Shown: positions 7,570-16,857, numbered from the stretch's first letter. The stretch: DNA of 64,000 bases from SPDF01 sp963812085 (GCA_963812085.1 CAWETL010000005.1:186001-250000); one strand, 5' to 3'. Notes: generated from the letters alone by a model not told the origin. Made by a program: numbers and translations.

Positions 7570-8910
7570 CTACCGTCCTTGCTCTGAACTGTCGACCGGT
7601 GAATCCGTCACGTCCCCCGTCTTGCGGCGGGCCCACCACGCCATCCGCTCCGCGATCCGCTTCTCGAGGCCCATCGGCCCCGGCTCGTAATAGCGGGCGC
7701 CCTCCATCCCCACCGGAAGGTACTCCTGCGGCGCGTAGGCGTCGGCTTCGTCGTGGGCGTAGCGGTACCCCTTCCCGTAGCCCAGGTCCTTCATGAGGCC
7801 CGTCACCGCGTTCCGGAGATGCGCCGGCACCGGCGCCGCGGGCGACTCGCGCGCCGCCTCGCGCGCCGCGCCCCAGGCCACGTACACCCGGTTCGACTTG
7901 GGCGCGGTCGCGAGGTAGACGACCGCTTCCGCGAGCGCCAGCTCGCCCTCCGGCGCGCCGAGGAAGTCGAAGGCGTCCTTGGCGGCCAGTGCGATGGTGA
8001 GCGCTTGCGGGTCGGCCAGGCCGATGTCCTCGGTGGCCATGCGCACCATCCGCCGCACGAGATAGAGCGGCGCCTCGCCCCCTTCGATCATCCGCGCGAG
8101 CCAGTAGAGCGCGCCCTGCGGGTCGCTCCCGCGCACCGCCTTGTGGAGCGCGGAGATCAGGTTGTAGTGCCCCTCGCCCGACTTGTCGTAGGCCGGCAGC
8201 CGCCGCGCCAGCACGTCCGCGGCGATCGCCCTCGTGACCCGCCCGCCGAGCCCCACCTGCTGGGCGGCCGCCTCGAGCGCCGTGAGCGCCCGCCGCGCGT
8301 CGCCGTCCGCCTGTTCCGCCAGGAACCCGACGGCGTCCTCGTCCGCCTGGAGTTCCATCGCGCCCAGCCCCCGGTCCCGGTCGGACAGCGCCTGCCGGAG
8401 GAGCGTGCCGAGCTCCGCTTCGGAGAGCGGCTCCAGCACGTACACCCGGCAGCGCGACAGGAGGGCCGCATTCAGCTCGAAGCTCGGGTTCTCGGTCGTG
8501 GCCCCGATCAGCGTGATCAGCCCCGACTCGACCGCCGGCAGGAAGGCGTCCTGCTGGCCGCGATTGAAGCGGTGGATTTCGTCGCAGAAGAAGATCGTCT
8601 CCCGGCCGAGGCGCCGGCGGTCCTCCGCCTCGCGAAGGATCTCCCGGACCCGCTGCACCCCCTCCGTCACCGCGCTGAAGGTGACGAACTCCCGCTCGGT
8701 GTGCTTGGCGATGACGCGCGCCAGGGTCGTCTTCCCGGAGCCGGGCGGCCCCCAGAGGATCACGCTGCCGACGTCTCCCCGGCGGATGGCGTCGCCGAGG
8801 GCCCGACCGGGCGCCAGCAGGTGGGTCTGGCCCACGACCTCGTCGATGGTCCGGGGCCGGAGCCGCGCGGCGAGCGGCTCGGGAGGCGCGAAGAGCGAGG
8901 GTTCGGACAT
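7570..8910 (-). CDS. rarA: Replication-associated recombination protein A (RarA/MgsA, AAA+ ATPase)
   Basis: A 446-residue clamp-loader-like AAA+ ATPase that acts on stalled replication forks and binds SSB. Walker A GPPGSGKTT is at residues 54-62 and Walker B FFCDEIHRF near residue 107. Sensor 1 is IGATTENPSFELNAALLSR. The C-terminal half has the RarA family features DKSGEGHYNLISALHKAVRGSDPQGALYWLARM and ATEDIGLADP, ending with the GYRYAHDEADAYAPQEYLP block. Length is normal. GAGGACGA precedes the ATG. hflX follows directly and probably overlaps its end. SSB, a known partner of this family, is encoded at 50437-50910. Confidence 0.95.
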   Translation of the reverse strand: MSEPSLFAPPEPLAARLRPRTIDEVVGQTHLLAPGRALGDAIRRGDVGSVILWGPPGSGKTTLARVIAKHTEREFVTFSAVTEGVQRVREILREAEDRRRLGRETIFFCDEIHRFNRGQQDAFLPAVESGLITLIGATTENPSFELNAALLSRCRVYVLEPLSEAELGTLLRQALSDRDRGLGAMELQADEDAVGFLAEQADGDARRALTALEAAAQQVGLGGRVTRAIAADVLARRLPAYDKSGEGHYNLISALHKAVRGSDPQGALYWLARMIEGGEAPLYLVRRMVRMATEDIGLADPQALTIALAAKDAFDFLGAPEGELALAEAVVYLATAPKSNRVYVAWGAAREAARESPAAPVPAHLRNAVTGLMKDLGYGKGYRYAHDEADAYAPQEYLPVGMEGARYYEPGPMGLEKRIAERMAWWARRKTGDVTDSPVDSSEQGR

Positions 8911-8920
8911 TCGTCCTCGA

Positions 8921-9640
8921 TTACCCGAGCCAGCGGCCGAGCAGGGCGTGCGTCAGGAAGAACGCCGCGGCGCCGCCGAAGAAGGGGAGCGCCGTGCCCC
9001 ACCCGCGCTTGGCCTGGAATTCCGGCACCAGGTCGGAGGCGGCCACGTAGAGCGTGACCCCGGCGGCAAGCGCCAGCCCATGCTCGGCCAGGGGGGCTAC
9101 CCGCTCGGTGAGGATCGCGCCGAGCAAGGTGGCGAGGCCCAGCACCGCGGCGGCGCCCACGGCGCGGCGGGCTCCCTGCCCCGCGGCCATCAGCAGGCTG
9201 GATATGGTCACGCCCTCCGGGAGCTTGTGCAGGAACACCGCGAGGAAGAGCAGCACGCCCAGCTGCGGGGAGACCAGCATCCCCGAGGCGATGGCCACGC
9301 CGTCGAAGAGGCTATGGATCGAGAGGCCGATCAGCGCCGTGTTGCCCGCCCGGGCGGCGACCCGGTGGGTCTCCACGCCGTAATGGAAGTGCTGGGTGAA
9401 CACGTGCTGCGAGAGGTGGACGCCGAAGTACCCCGCGAAGACGAAGACGCCGGGCAGGAACGCGCCGGAATGAAACACCTCGGGCAGCACGCCGATCAGC
9501 ACCACCGCCAGCATGAACCCCGCGCCGAAGGCGATCAGGCCCTCGATGAACCGCAACTCCCGGCGCAGGTGCCGCACCACCACGAAGGCGCCGAGGACGT
9601 TCGCGCCGGCGGCGAAGAGGGCGAGCGTCAGGGCGTGCAT
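8921..9640 (-). CDS. ZIP-family divalent metal transporter
   Basis: A 239-residue inner-membrane protein with about eight hydrophobic segments. The family's metal-site motifs in the central helices are present: HSLFDGVAIASG and HKLPEGVTISS, preceded by a His-rich loop (HVFTQHFHYGVETH). ZIP proteins import Zn, Fe or related ions. The ATG at 9638-9640 overlaps the end of the CCA-adding enzyme gene by 13 bases, so it is part of the same minus-strand run. Metal preference cannot be told from the sequence. Confidence 0.88.
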   Translation of the reverse strand: MHALTLALFAAGANVLGAFVVVRHLRRELRFIEGLIAFGAGFMLAVVLIGVLPEVFHSGAFLPGVFVFAGYFGVHLSQHVFTQHFHYGVETHRVAARAGNTALIGLSIHSLFDGVAIASGMLVSPQLGVLLFLAVFLHKLPEGVTISSLLMAAGQGARRAVGAAAVLGLATLLGAILTERVAPLAEHGLALAAGVTLYVAASDLVPEFQAKRGWGTALPFFGGAAAFFLTHALLGRWLG

Positions 9641-10827
9641 GCGTGCTCCTTGGCCCACGCGAGCAGCCGCTCGGGCACGTTGAGCGAGGGATCGTCCACC
9701 ACGAGCGCCAGCAGGCGTTCGAGGGCCTGCCCCACCGCCGGTCCGGCCGGCACGCCGATCGACATCAGGTCCTGGCCCGACACGGCGAGGTCGCCGCGCC
9801 GGAGCGGCGCTCCCGACGCCCGGACATCCTGCACCGCGCTGGCCCAGGGGAACGGCCGGCCGTGGCGCAGCTGCCAGAGCGCCATCAGGTCGTCCGCGGC
9901 GCCGTTCACGGCGGCGAGCCACCGGCGCACGTCGCGCGTCGCCTGCCCCGCCGGCTCCGCCGGCCCGGCCGTGATCGCGGCCGCGCGCGCCACCTCGGCG
10001 TTCGACATGCGCAGGTGCGCCATGGTCGCCACCGCGTCGTGACAGAACAGCACCGTGAGCACCACCGGGTCGCGCGTCGTGGGGGCGTCGTCGCCTTCCC
10101 ACGCGTCGAGTTCGCCTTCCGACTTGAGCCGCGGAAGCCACACGGCCGCGCCCCCCGATTTCCGCCAGAGCGACACGAGCCGCCGAAGCGAACTGGTCGT
10201 CGCCAGGCCCTTGACCCACTCGTCGCGCACCCGCTCAGCCGAGAGCTGACCCAGCCCGTCGGCCGCGGCGCAGAGCGCGGTCCAGGTCGCGGGGTCGATC
10301 GTGAACTCCAGCCTGGCCGCGAAGCGGAGCGCCCGGAGCACCCGGAGGTAGTCCTCCCGGAAGCGCGCCGCGGGATCGCCCACCGCGCGGAGCCGCCGGC
10401 GCTCGATGTCCTCCGCGCCGCCGAAGGGGTCGCGCCACTCGCGACGGATCGGATGGTAGGCGATGGCGTTGATGGTGAAGTCCCGGCGGGCCAGGTCCTC
10501 GTCGAGGGAAACGCCGTAGGCGACCTCCGCGTGACGGCCGTCGGTCCGCACGTCCTGCCGGAAGGTCGTCACCTCGTGCAGCACCCGCTCGCGGTCGAGG
10601 ACGCCGACCGTGCCATACTTGATGCCCACCGCGACCGTGCGAGGAAAGAGCGCCTGCACCTGCTCCGGCCGGGCCGAAGTGGCGAGGTCGAAATCCTTCT
10701 GGACGTTGCCGAGGAGCGTGTCGCGGATGGCCCCGCCGACGCACCACGCCTCGTGGCCCGCCGACTCGAGCGCCTGCGCGATGGCCAGCACCTCGTCGGG
10801 GATGGGGATGCGTTCCGGAAAGGCCAC
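9628..10827 (-). CDS. CCA tRNA nucleotidyltransferase / poly(A) polymerase family protein
   Basis: A 399-residue class II nucleotidyltransferase that adds or repairs the 3' CCA of tRNAs. The start is GTG at 10825-10827, one base past the asparaginase stop. GGAIRD (31-36) and DFDLAT (45-50, catalytic Asp pair) form the head domain. RRDFTINAIAY, DPFGGAEDIERRRLRAVGDP and RFREDYLRVLRALRFAARL are the neck motifs. The C-terminal half carries an HD-like remnant around LTVLFCHDAVATMAHLRMS. Poly(A) polymerase or an A-adding-only activity is possible. The tRNA-Ile in this window already encodes CCA. Confidence 0.88.
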   Translation of the reverse strand: MAFPERIPIPDEVLAIAQALESAGHEAWCVGGAIRDTLLGNVQKDFDLATSARPEQVQALFPRTVAVGIKYGTVGVLDRERVLHEVTTFRQDVRTDGRHAEVAYGVSLDEDLARRDFTINAIAYHPIRREWRDPFGGAEDIERRRLRAVGDPAARFREDYLRVLRALRFAARLEFTIDPATWTALCAAADGLGQLSAERVRDEWVKGLATTSSLRRLVSLWRKSGGAAVWLPRLKSEGELDAWEGDDAPTTRDPVVLTVLFCHDAVATMAHLRMSNAEVARAAAITAGPAEPAGQATRDVRRWLAAVNGAADDLMALWQLRHGRPFPWASAVQDVRASGAPLRRGDLAVSGQDLMSIGVPAGPAVGQALERLLALVVDDPSLNVPERLLAWAKEHACTP

Positions 10828-10828
10828 G

Positions 10829-11791
10829 TCAGGCTTCCATGCCGGCGCCGTACGGCAACCCGGCAGACTGGCTGACGACGAGTTCCATCCAGGCCTGCGA
10901 CGGGGCGCGCGGTCCGGCGGCGATCGCCCCGGCCTTGAGGAGACGGGCGCCGCCCCCTTCGTAGGCGTACATGGGGAGGACCTCGCCCTTGAAGCATCGC
11001 GTGGCGAGCACCACCGGCTTCCCCGCGTCGAGCCAGCGCTGCGCCGCCGCGGCCATCGTCGGCGGCATGTTGCCGCGCCCGAACGCCACGACCACCAGCC
11101 CGTCGTGCCCCTCGCGCGCGGCGTCCACCAGCGCGCCCGAGTCTCCCACGACGGCCGACACCATGGCGATGCGCGCCGAGAGCGCCGCCGGCTGGTGCGG
11201 AAGCGGCGCCGCCGGGCGACCGCCGGCCGCGAACCGAACCGCACCCCCCGCCACGACGCCGAGCGCCGCGCCCCGCGGAGCGCGGAAGGTGTCCACTTCG
11301 CCGGCGTCGGTCTTCACCGCCTCGAGCCCGCTCAGCACCGTTCCGTGCAACACCACCATGGCGCCCCGGCCCCGGCTCTCGGCGGCCCCGGCGACCCGCG
11401 CGCTGTCCACCAGGTTCCGCCGCCCGTCCCATTCGTCCTCTTCCGACGTCCGCATCGCGCCGGTCATCACCACCGGGATGGCCGGATCGAGAGTGCGGGC
11501 GAGGAGGTAGGCGGTCTCTTCCAGCGTGTCGGTGCCGTGGGTGACGACGATACCCCGCACGGCGCCGGATGCGGCCACCTCGGCCACGCGGTTTCGAAGC
11601 GCCCAGATCCGGTCCAGCCCCATGTGCGGAGCCGGGAAGCGGCCCCAGTCTTCGACCGTGAGAGGGCCGACCGTGGACAGTCCGGGGGCAAGGCGGACCA
11701 GGGCGGCGCCGTCGAGCGCGGGAACGGCGCCACCCGCCTCCGCCGACTGGCGCATCGAGATCGTGCCGCCGGTGAACAGGAGGTGGATCAT
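10829..11791 (-). CDS. Type I/II L-asparaginase family protein
   Basis: A 320-residue amidohydrolase converting Asn to Asp and ammonia. Both active-site loops are present: TGGTIS (residues 7-12, nucleophile Thr10) and THGTDTLEETA (84-94) with the catalytic Thr-Asp pair. VVMTGAMR and GTVLSGLEAVKTDAGEVDTF follow the family pattern. No signal peptide, so it is cytoplasmic like AnsA. It sits 28 bases downstream of the SDR gene and one base ahead of the CCA enzyme gene. Some family members act on Gln or on Asp-tRNA in complexes; nothing here points to that. Confidence 0.88.
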   Translation of the reverse strand: MIHLLFTGGTISMRQSAEAGGAVPALDGAALVRLAPGLSTVGPLTVEDWGRFPAPHMGLDRIWALRNRVAEVAASGAVRGIVVTHGTDTLEETAYLLARTLDPAIPVVMTGAMRTSEEDEWDGRRNLVDSARVAGAAESRGRGAMVVLHGTVLSGLEAVKTDAGEVDTFRAPRGAALGVVAGGAVRFAAGGRPAAPLPHQPAALSARIAMVSAVVGDSGALVDAAREGHDGLVVVAFGRGNMPPTMAAAAQRWLDAGKPVVLATRCFKGEVLPMYAYEGGGARLLKAGAIAAGPRAPSQAWMELVVSQSAGLPYGAGMEA

Positions 11792-11819
11792 GCCGGGAAC
11801 CCGGATGGGAGCGGCGCGC

Positions 11820-12584
11820 TCATCCGCACAGGACGCTGCCGCCGTTCACGTTCAGGATTTCCCCCGTGATGTGGCGTGCCAGGTCGCTCAGCAGGAAGGC
11901 GATCGGTCCGGCGATGTCCTCGGCGCTGGCCACACGCTGGAGCGGAATGCCCTGCTCGATCCGCGCACGCCCGCCGCCGGCGTACGGCTGGGCCGCCATC
12001 TCGGTGTCCACCCACCCCGGTGCGACGCAGTTGACCGTGATCCCGGGCGCGCACTCGATGGCGAGCGACTTCGTGAGCGCGATGAGCGCCCCCTTGCTGG
12101 CGGCATAGTCGGCGTGCTGCGCTTCGCCCCGCTGGCCCGCGGTGCTGCCGACCAGCACCACCCGGCCGCCCGGCGACATCAGTCGCAGCGCCGCACGGGT
12201 GGTGAGGAACACGGCGTCGAGATTGGCGGCCATCACGGAGCGCCAGCGGGCTTCGTCGAGATCGCGGAGCGGCACGTCCTCCACCGGCCAGACGCCCGCG
12301 TTGGCCACGAACAGGTCGAGCCGGCCGAAACAGGCCTTGAACTCGCGAAACACGCGATCCACCACGGCGCCGTCGGCCAGGTCTCCGCCGGCCGCGAACG
12401 CCTTCCGCCCCAGCGCGCGGATGTCCCGCGTCACCGCGTCGGCGTCGGCCTTTCGCGAGTGATACGTGATGCCGACGTCCGCGCCGAGGCGCGCCAGCAG
12501 CAGCGCGGTGGCCCGGCCGATTCCCCGCGAGCCCCCGGTGACGAGGGCAACCCGGTCCGTCAGCAGAAGCGCGTTGTCACTCAC
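11820..12584 (-). CDS. SDR-family oxidoreductase, FabG-like
   Basis: A 254-residue classical short-chain dehydrogenase/reductase. Cofactor motif TGGSRGIG is at 16-23, NAG sits in FVANAGVW, the catalytic Ser in VLVGSTAG, and the YAASK catalytic pair near residue 162. VAPGWVDTEMA and the C-terminal HITGEILNVNGGSVL match 3-oxoacyl-ACP reductase-type enzymes. The rest of the fatty-acid gene set is absent nearby, so the substrate is open. It overlaps the end of gmhA by eight bases, which may hint at sugar or envelope metabolism. Confidence 0.85.
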   Translation of the reverse strand: MSDNALLLTDRVALVTGGSRGIGRATALLLARLGADVGITYHSRKADADAVTRDIRALGRKAFAAGGDLADGAVVDRVFREFKACFGRLDLFVANAGVWPVEDVPLRDLDEARWRSVMAANLDAVFLTTRAALRLMSPGGRVVLVGSTAGQRGEAQHADYAASKGALIALTKSLAIECAPGITVNCVAPGWVDTEMAAQPYAGGGRARIEQGIPLQRVASAEDIAGPIAFLLSDLARHITGEILNVNGGSVLCG

Positions 12585-13149
12585 CGGAGAGCTCCAGTTC
12601 CACCACGTCCACGATCAGGTGCTCCACGGCGAGGTGAATCTCCTGGATGTGGCTGGTCTCGTCGGCCGCGACCACGAACGCCTGGTCCACCAGCCCGGCC
12701 AGCGCGCCGCCTCCCTTGCCCAGGAACGCCACGATCGGCACCCCCTTGGCCCGCGCCGCCTCGGCCGCGCGCAGCAGGTTGGGGCTGGAGCCGCTGGTGC
12801 TGTGGAGCACGAGCAGGTCCTTCGGGTGGCACAGCGCCTCCACCTGCCGCGCGAACACCTGCTCGAAGCCGAGGTCGTTCCCGGCGGCCAGGAGCAGTGA
12901 GGTGTCCGTGGTGAGCGCCACGGCGGCGAGTGCGCGCCGGGTGCGGGCGTACCGGACGACGAATTCCGTGGCGAGGTGCTGGGCGTCCGCCGCGCTGCCG
13001 CCGTTCCCCGCGAAATAGATCGTGCCGCCGCCGCGGAGCGTCCGGACGTAGATCTGGGCGATGGCCGCTGCCTGAGCCGCCTGGGAGGTGGTGGCCTCGG
13101 CGAGCCGGGCCAGCGCCCGCAGGCCCGCCGCGATGTGTGCGTCGCTCAT
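12577..13149 (-). CDS. gmhA: Phosphoheptose isomerase-like SIS-domain protein
   Basis: A 190-residue single SIS domain. FAGNGGSAADAQHLATEFVVRY is the sugar-phosphate loop typical of GmhA. ALTTDTSLLLAAGNDLGFEQVFARQV and LHSTSGSSPNLLRAAEAA are also GmhA-like, with the metal-binding His and Glu region near EIHLAVEHLIVD at the end. GmhA turns sedoheptulose 7-phosphate into heptose 7-phosphate, the first step to ADP-heptose for the LPS core. Other heptose genes (hldE, gmhB) are not seen here. The ATG overlaps the stop of the PHP-domain gene (ATGA). Confidence 0.88.
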   Translation of the reverse strand: MSDAHIAAGLRALARLAEATTSQAAQAAAIAQIYVRTLRGGGTIYFAGNGGSAADAQHLATEFVVRYARTRRALAAVALTTDTSLLLAAGNDLGFEQVFARQVEALCHPKDLLVLHSTSGSSPNLLRAAEAARAKGVPIVAFLGKGGGALAGLVDQAFVVAADETSHIQEIHLAVEHLIVDVVELELSGE

Positions 13150-13910
13150 TCGTCGTTCTCCGTGAGCAGGTGCCGCAGCCGGGCGACGAGGCTCGACTTG
13201 ATCGCGAGCGGGGGCACGGGCTGCAGCGTGCCGCCGGACAGGATGGCGGCGGGATTCACCTCGAGCAGCAGCCGCGCCTGGATGTCGCCACCGTGCCGGT
13301 GCAGCAAGTCGCGGGGCGCGGCGAGCGAGCGATCGTCGCCGTGATTGTCGCCCGCCAGGATGTCGGCCAGCCCTTCGGCCAGAAGGGCCCGGGCCCGGAT
13401 TCCGCGGCCGCGGGTGGCCGAGAGCGTCGGCCCGTCGACCTGGCTGACGGCGCCGATGGCGCGCCAGCGGCGCACCGCTTCCGGCGTGCAGCAGGCGTAG
13501 CGCTCGGGGTGCGCCAGCACCGGCGTGAGCCCGAGTTCCACCACGTGGGCCAGCGCCGCGGCGGCCGCCTGGAAGGTCACCAGCCGGGGAAACTCCACCA
13601 GCACGAAGCGGGTGCCGGCCAGCGTGACCTGCCGGGTCTCCGCCACGCGCGCGGGGAGCGGGCGGTCGAGCATGATCTCGGCGCCGCGCTGGAGTGCGGG
13701 AACGGCCGGCGCCGCCGCCCGAAGCGCCGCGAAGGCCTGGTCGTGTGCGGCAGGGGCGCCCGCCTCCGCCTGGCTCGCCAGGAGGTGCGGCGTCAGGCAG
13801 ACGGTGGTGATGCCTTGCCGGGCAAAGGTGGACAGCACGCCCACCGACTGCGCGACGCTGCGCGAGCCATCGTCCACGCCAGGCAGGAGATGATTGTGGA
13901 GGTCGATCAC
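13146..13910 (-). CDS. PHP-domain tyrosine-protein phosphatase, CpsB/CapC/YwqE-like
   Basis: A 254-residue metal-dependent phosphatase. The start MIDLHNHLLPGVDDGS (His5, His7) and later LTPHLL, ILAHPERYA and the D-x-H motif in AGDNHGDD supply the trinuclear metal site of PHP enzymes. The LLPGVDDGS stretch is specific for the CpsB/CapC family, which dephosphorylates tyrosine kinases that control capsule or polysaccharide export. The cognate BY-kinase is not in the window. It overlaps its upstream neighbour by four bases and gmhA downstream by four, so it belongs to one translationally coupled string with an envelope theme. Confidence 0.85.
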   Translation of the reverse strand: MIDLHNHLLPGVDDGSRSVAQSVGVLSTFARQGITTVCLTPHLLASQAEAGAPAAHDQAFAALRAAAPAVPALQRGAEIMLDRPLPARVAETRQVTLAGTRFVLVEFPRLVTFQAAAAALAHVVELGLTPVLAHPERYACCTPEAVRRWRAIGAVSQVDGPTLSATRGRGIRARALLAEGLADILAGDNHGDDRSLAAPRDLLHRHGGDIQARLLLEVNPAAILSGGTLQPVPPLAIKSSLVARLRHLLTENDE

Positions 13911-14206
13911 GCGGCGGTGCTGCGCACGAGAGCGTCGGCGAACCGGTCGAGCGCGGCCGGCGCCGCTTCCGCCTGGGCCAGGAGGGAGAGGGTCACGAGC
14001 GCGTCGGCGGCCAGCAGGTCGAGCGCCGCCGCCCGGTCACGCCCCTGGGTGAGGACCGCGGCGAGGGCGCGCTCCGCGGCGGCGGCAAGCGTCTCGGCGA
14101 CAGAGGGGGCGGCAGGCACGGCGGCAAGGTGCTCCGCGGCGCGAGCGCGAAGGGCGTCGGGTGCGCCCTCGGAGTGCTCCGCGAACCACGCGGCGACGTC
14201 GGTCAC
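13907..14206 (-). CDS. Small Ala-rich helical protein, unknown
   Basis: A protein of 99 residues, about one third Ala, predicted all-helical, without signal or membrane segments. The GTG at 14204-14206 overlaps the alaS stop (GTGA) and fits the coupling style of this region; an in-frame ATG at 14222-14224 would add six residues. No family recognised. The position between alaS and a PHP phosphatase gene suggests a local helper protein, but nothing ties it to a function. Confidence 0.6.
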   Translation of the reverse strand: MTDVAAWFAEHSEGAPDALRARAAEHLAAVPAAPSVAETLAAAAERALAAVLTQGRDRAAALDLLAADALVTLSLLAQAEAAPAALDRFADALVRSTAA

Positions 14207-16851
14207 TTCTCCCCGCGGAGCCACGCGGCGATGATCGCCGGTGCCTCGGCCCGGGCCTGGGGCAGGCGGGCGATGTCGCCGGCGCCCGCGGACGCGAACT
14301 GCGGCCGGCCACCACCCTTGCCGCCGCTCACCGCGGCAATCCGGCCGGCGAGGTCCCCGGCCTTCCGGCCGGCGCTCACCAGGTCGTCGGTCACCGCCAC
14401 GTGCACCGCACCGCGGCCCGCCGTGCCGAAGAGCACCAGCACGGCGCCGGACTTCCCCGTCCGGAACCCATCGACCAGGGCCAGCACCTCCTCGCGGTCC
14501 TCCACCGCGGTCTCGCCGAGGGTGACCGACACTCCGCCGATGTCGAGCGTGGTGCCTTCGGCGGGCGCAGCCGCCCCACCGCGCAGGAGATCGTTGACGC
14601 GGGCGTGCAGCCGTTCCCGCTCCTCGATCAGCTGCTCGAGCTTCCGCAGCAGGTGATCGGGCTGCGCCTTGAGGGCGGCAGCGGCATCGGCCATCCGGCC
14701 CTGCAGCGCTTCCACCTGGGTGTACGCCTCGGGGCCGGTGACCGCCTCGATCCGTCGGACGCCCGCCGCCACGCCGCCCTGCGCGGCGAACTGGAACAGC
14801 CCGATCTGGCCGGTGCTCCGCACGTGGGTGCCGCCGCAGAGCTCGATCGAGGAATCCCCCATCGAGACCACGCGCACCACGTCGCCGTACTTTTCCGAGA
14901 AGAGCGCCATCGCGCCGAGCGCGAGGGCGTCGGGATAGGCCATCTCGCGGGTCTCGACCGGGAGGTTGTCCCAGATGCGGGCGTTGACCTCGCGCTCGAT
15001 TTGCTGCAGCACCTCCGGCTCGATGGGCCCGTGGTGCGAAAAGTCGAAGCGGAGCCGACTGTCGTCCACCAGCGAGCCCTGCTGGTGCACGTGGGTGCCG
15101 AGGTACTTCCGGAGCGCGGCGTGCACCAGGTGGGTCGCGCTGTGGTTGCGCTCGATGTTCCGGCGGCGTGCCACGTCCACCGCAGCGACGACCGACGTCG
15201 GCTCGAACGTCTCACGGAATGCGCCGCCGACGATGGTGCCCCGCTCGCCCTTCCGCACCCGGTCGATCGGCATGACCCAGCCCTCGCCGCGGACACGGCC
15301 GGTGTCGCTCACCTGGCCGCCCGACTCGACGTAGAAGGGGTTTTCCTTGAGCAGCAGCTCCACCCGCTCGGCGGCGGGGTCCTGGCGGAAGGCCAGGATT
15401 TCCGTGTCGGCCTCGTCGTGCTGGTAGCCGACGAACTTCTGCCGAGAGCGCTTGAGCTTCCGCCAGTCGGCAGACTTCGTCTTGATCGTCGGTGTCCCCA
15501 AACCAGTCCGCGCCTCCAGCCCGGCGGCGCGCACATCGCGCGAGCGCTGCCGCTGCGCTGCGAGCGCCGCCTCGAACCCCGCCAGGTCCACCGACGCGCC
15601 CCGCTCCTCGGCGAGGATCGTCGTCAGGTCGATCGGGAAGCCGAAGGTGTCGTACAGGCGGAACGCCTCTTCGCCCGGGATGACAGTGAGGCCGCTCGCC
15701 AGGAGTTCGTCCATTCGCTTGAGCCCGCCGTCGATGGTCTCCAGGAACCGCTGCTCTTCCGTCAGCGTCCACTGCTGGATCAGGGCGGCCTTGTCCCGCA
15801 GTTCCGGGTAGACGTCGCCCATCTGGCGCACCACGACCTCGGTGAGCGGCGCGAGGGTCGGCTCCCGGCGGCCGAGCAGCCAGGCGTGGCGCACCGCGCG
15901 CCGGAGGATGCGGCGGAGGACGTACCCGCGGCCCTCGTTGGAGGGCACCACGCCATCGGCGAGCAGGAAGCTCACGGCGCGGGCGTGATCCGCCAGCACA
16001 CGGTAGGACCCGCCGGCGGGCCCCCGGTCGTAGGGGCTGCCCACCAGTGTCGCCACCGCGTTCAGCAGGGGCAGGAACAGGTCGGAATGGAAGTTCGAGT
16101 CCTCGCCCTGCAGCACCGCCGCGATGCGCTCGAGTCCGGCGCCGGTGTCCACCGAGGGCTTGGGCAGGGGAGTCAGCGTGCCGTCGGCGCTCCGGTCGAA
16201 CTGCATGAACACGAGGTTCCAGATCTCGAGGAACCGACCCGCCTCGGCCTGCGCCTCGAACTCGGCCTTCGACATCGGCGCCGGCGCGCCGCGCTGCCCC
16301 GCCACCCACTCCATGTCCACGAAGATCTCGGAACAGGGGCCGCAGGGCCCGGTGTCGCCCATCTGCCAGAAGTTGTCCTTGTCGCCGAGACTGTAGATGC
16401 GGTCGGCCGGCATCCCGGCGACCTCCTGCCAGAGTGCCCGGGCCTCGGTGTCGGTTTCGTGCACGGTGACGCGCAGCCGGTCGGCGGCGATGCCAAGCCA
16501 GTCGGGACTCGTGACGAACTCCCAGGCGAAGGCGATGGCGTCCCGCTTGAAGTAGTCGCCGAAGGAGAAGTTGCCGAGCATCTCGAAAAAGGTGTGGTGC
16601 CGCTTGGTGTGGCCCACCTGCTCGAGGTCGTTGTGCTTGCCCCCGGCGCGGACACACTTCTGGCAGGTGACCGCGCGCTGGTACGGCCTGGGCTCGACGC
16701 CGAGGAAGGTGCGCTTGAACTGGTTCATGCCGGCGTTGGTGAAGAGCAACGTCGGATCGTCGGCGGGAAGGAGCGAAGAGGAGGGCACCTCGCGGTGGCC
16801 CTTGCCCTGGAAGTACGCGAGGAAGCGTCGGCGGATCTCGAAGGCTTGCAT
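14203..16851 (-). CDS. alaS: Alanine--tRNA ligase
   Basis: An 882-residue class II synthetase. The N-terminal catalytic core starts MQAFEIRRRFLAYFQGKGH, with the family blocks FTNAGMNQFKRTFLG, RAVTCQKCVRAGGKHNDLEQVG and GDTGPCGPCSEIF. The editing domain has HSATHLVHAAL and CGGTHVRSTGQIG, which give the zinc-binding HxxxH and CxxxH. The C-terminal DHHA1-like oligomerisation part ends SGGKGGGRPQFASAGAGD. I took the ATG at 16849-16851, which begins right at the conserved N-terminus; the open frame up to 17067 is antisense-like. There is no Shine-Dalgarno, but TATATT lies six bases before the ATG. It lies 32 bases downstream of recX. Confidence 0.97.
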   Translation of the reverse strand: MQAFEIRRRFLAYFQGKGHREVPSSSLLPADDPTLLFTNAGMNQFKRTFLGVEPRPYQRAVTCQKCVRAGGKHNDLEQVGHTKRHHTFFEMLGNFSFGDYFKRDAIAFAWEFVTSPDWLGIAADRLRVTVHETDTEARALWQEVAGMPADRIYSLGDKDNFWQMGDTGPCGPCSEIFVDMEWVAGQRGAPAPMSKAEFEAQAEAGRFLEIWNLVFMQFDRSADGTLTPLPKPSVDTGAGLERIAAVLQGEDSNFHSDLFLPLLNAVATLVGSPYDRGPAGGSYRVLADHARAVSFLLADGVVPSNEGRGYVLRRILRRAVRHAWLLGRREPTLAPLTEVVVRQMGDVYPELRDKAALIQQWTLTEEQRFLETIDGGLKRMDELLASGLTVIPGEEAFRLYDTFGFPIDLTTILAEERGASVDLAGFEAALAAQRQRSRDVRAAGLEARTGLGTPTIKTKSADWRKLKRSRQKFVGYQHDEADTEILAFRQDPAAERVELLLKENPFYVESGGQVSDTGRVRGEGWVMPIDRVRKGERGTIVGGAFRETFEPTSVVAAVDVARRRNIERNHSATHLVHAALRKYLGTHVHQQGSLVDDSRLRFDFSHHGPIEPEVLQQIEREVNARIWDNLPVETREMAYPDALALGAMALFSEKYGDVVRVVSMGDSSIELCGGTHVRSTGQIGLFQFAAQGGVAAGVRRIEAVTGPEAYTQVEALQGRMADAAAALKAQPDHLLRKLEQLIEERERLHARVNDLLRGGAAAPAEGTTLDIGGVSVTLGETAVEDREEVLALVDGFRTGKSGAVLVLFGTAGRGAVHVAVTDDLVSAGRKAGDLAGRIAAVSGGKGGGRPQFASAGAGDIARLPQARAEAPAIIAAWLRGEK

Positions 16852-16857
16852 GGGGGA

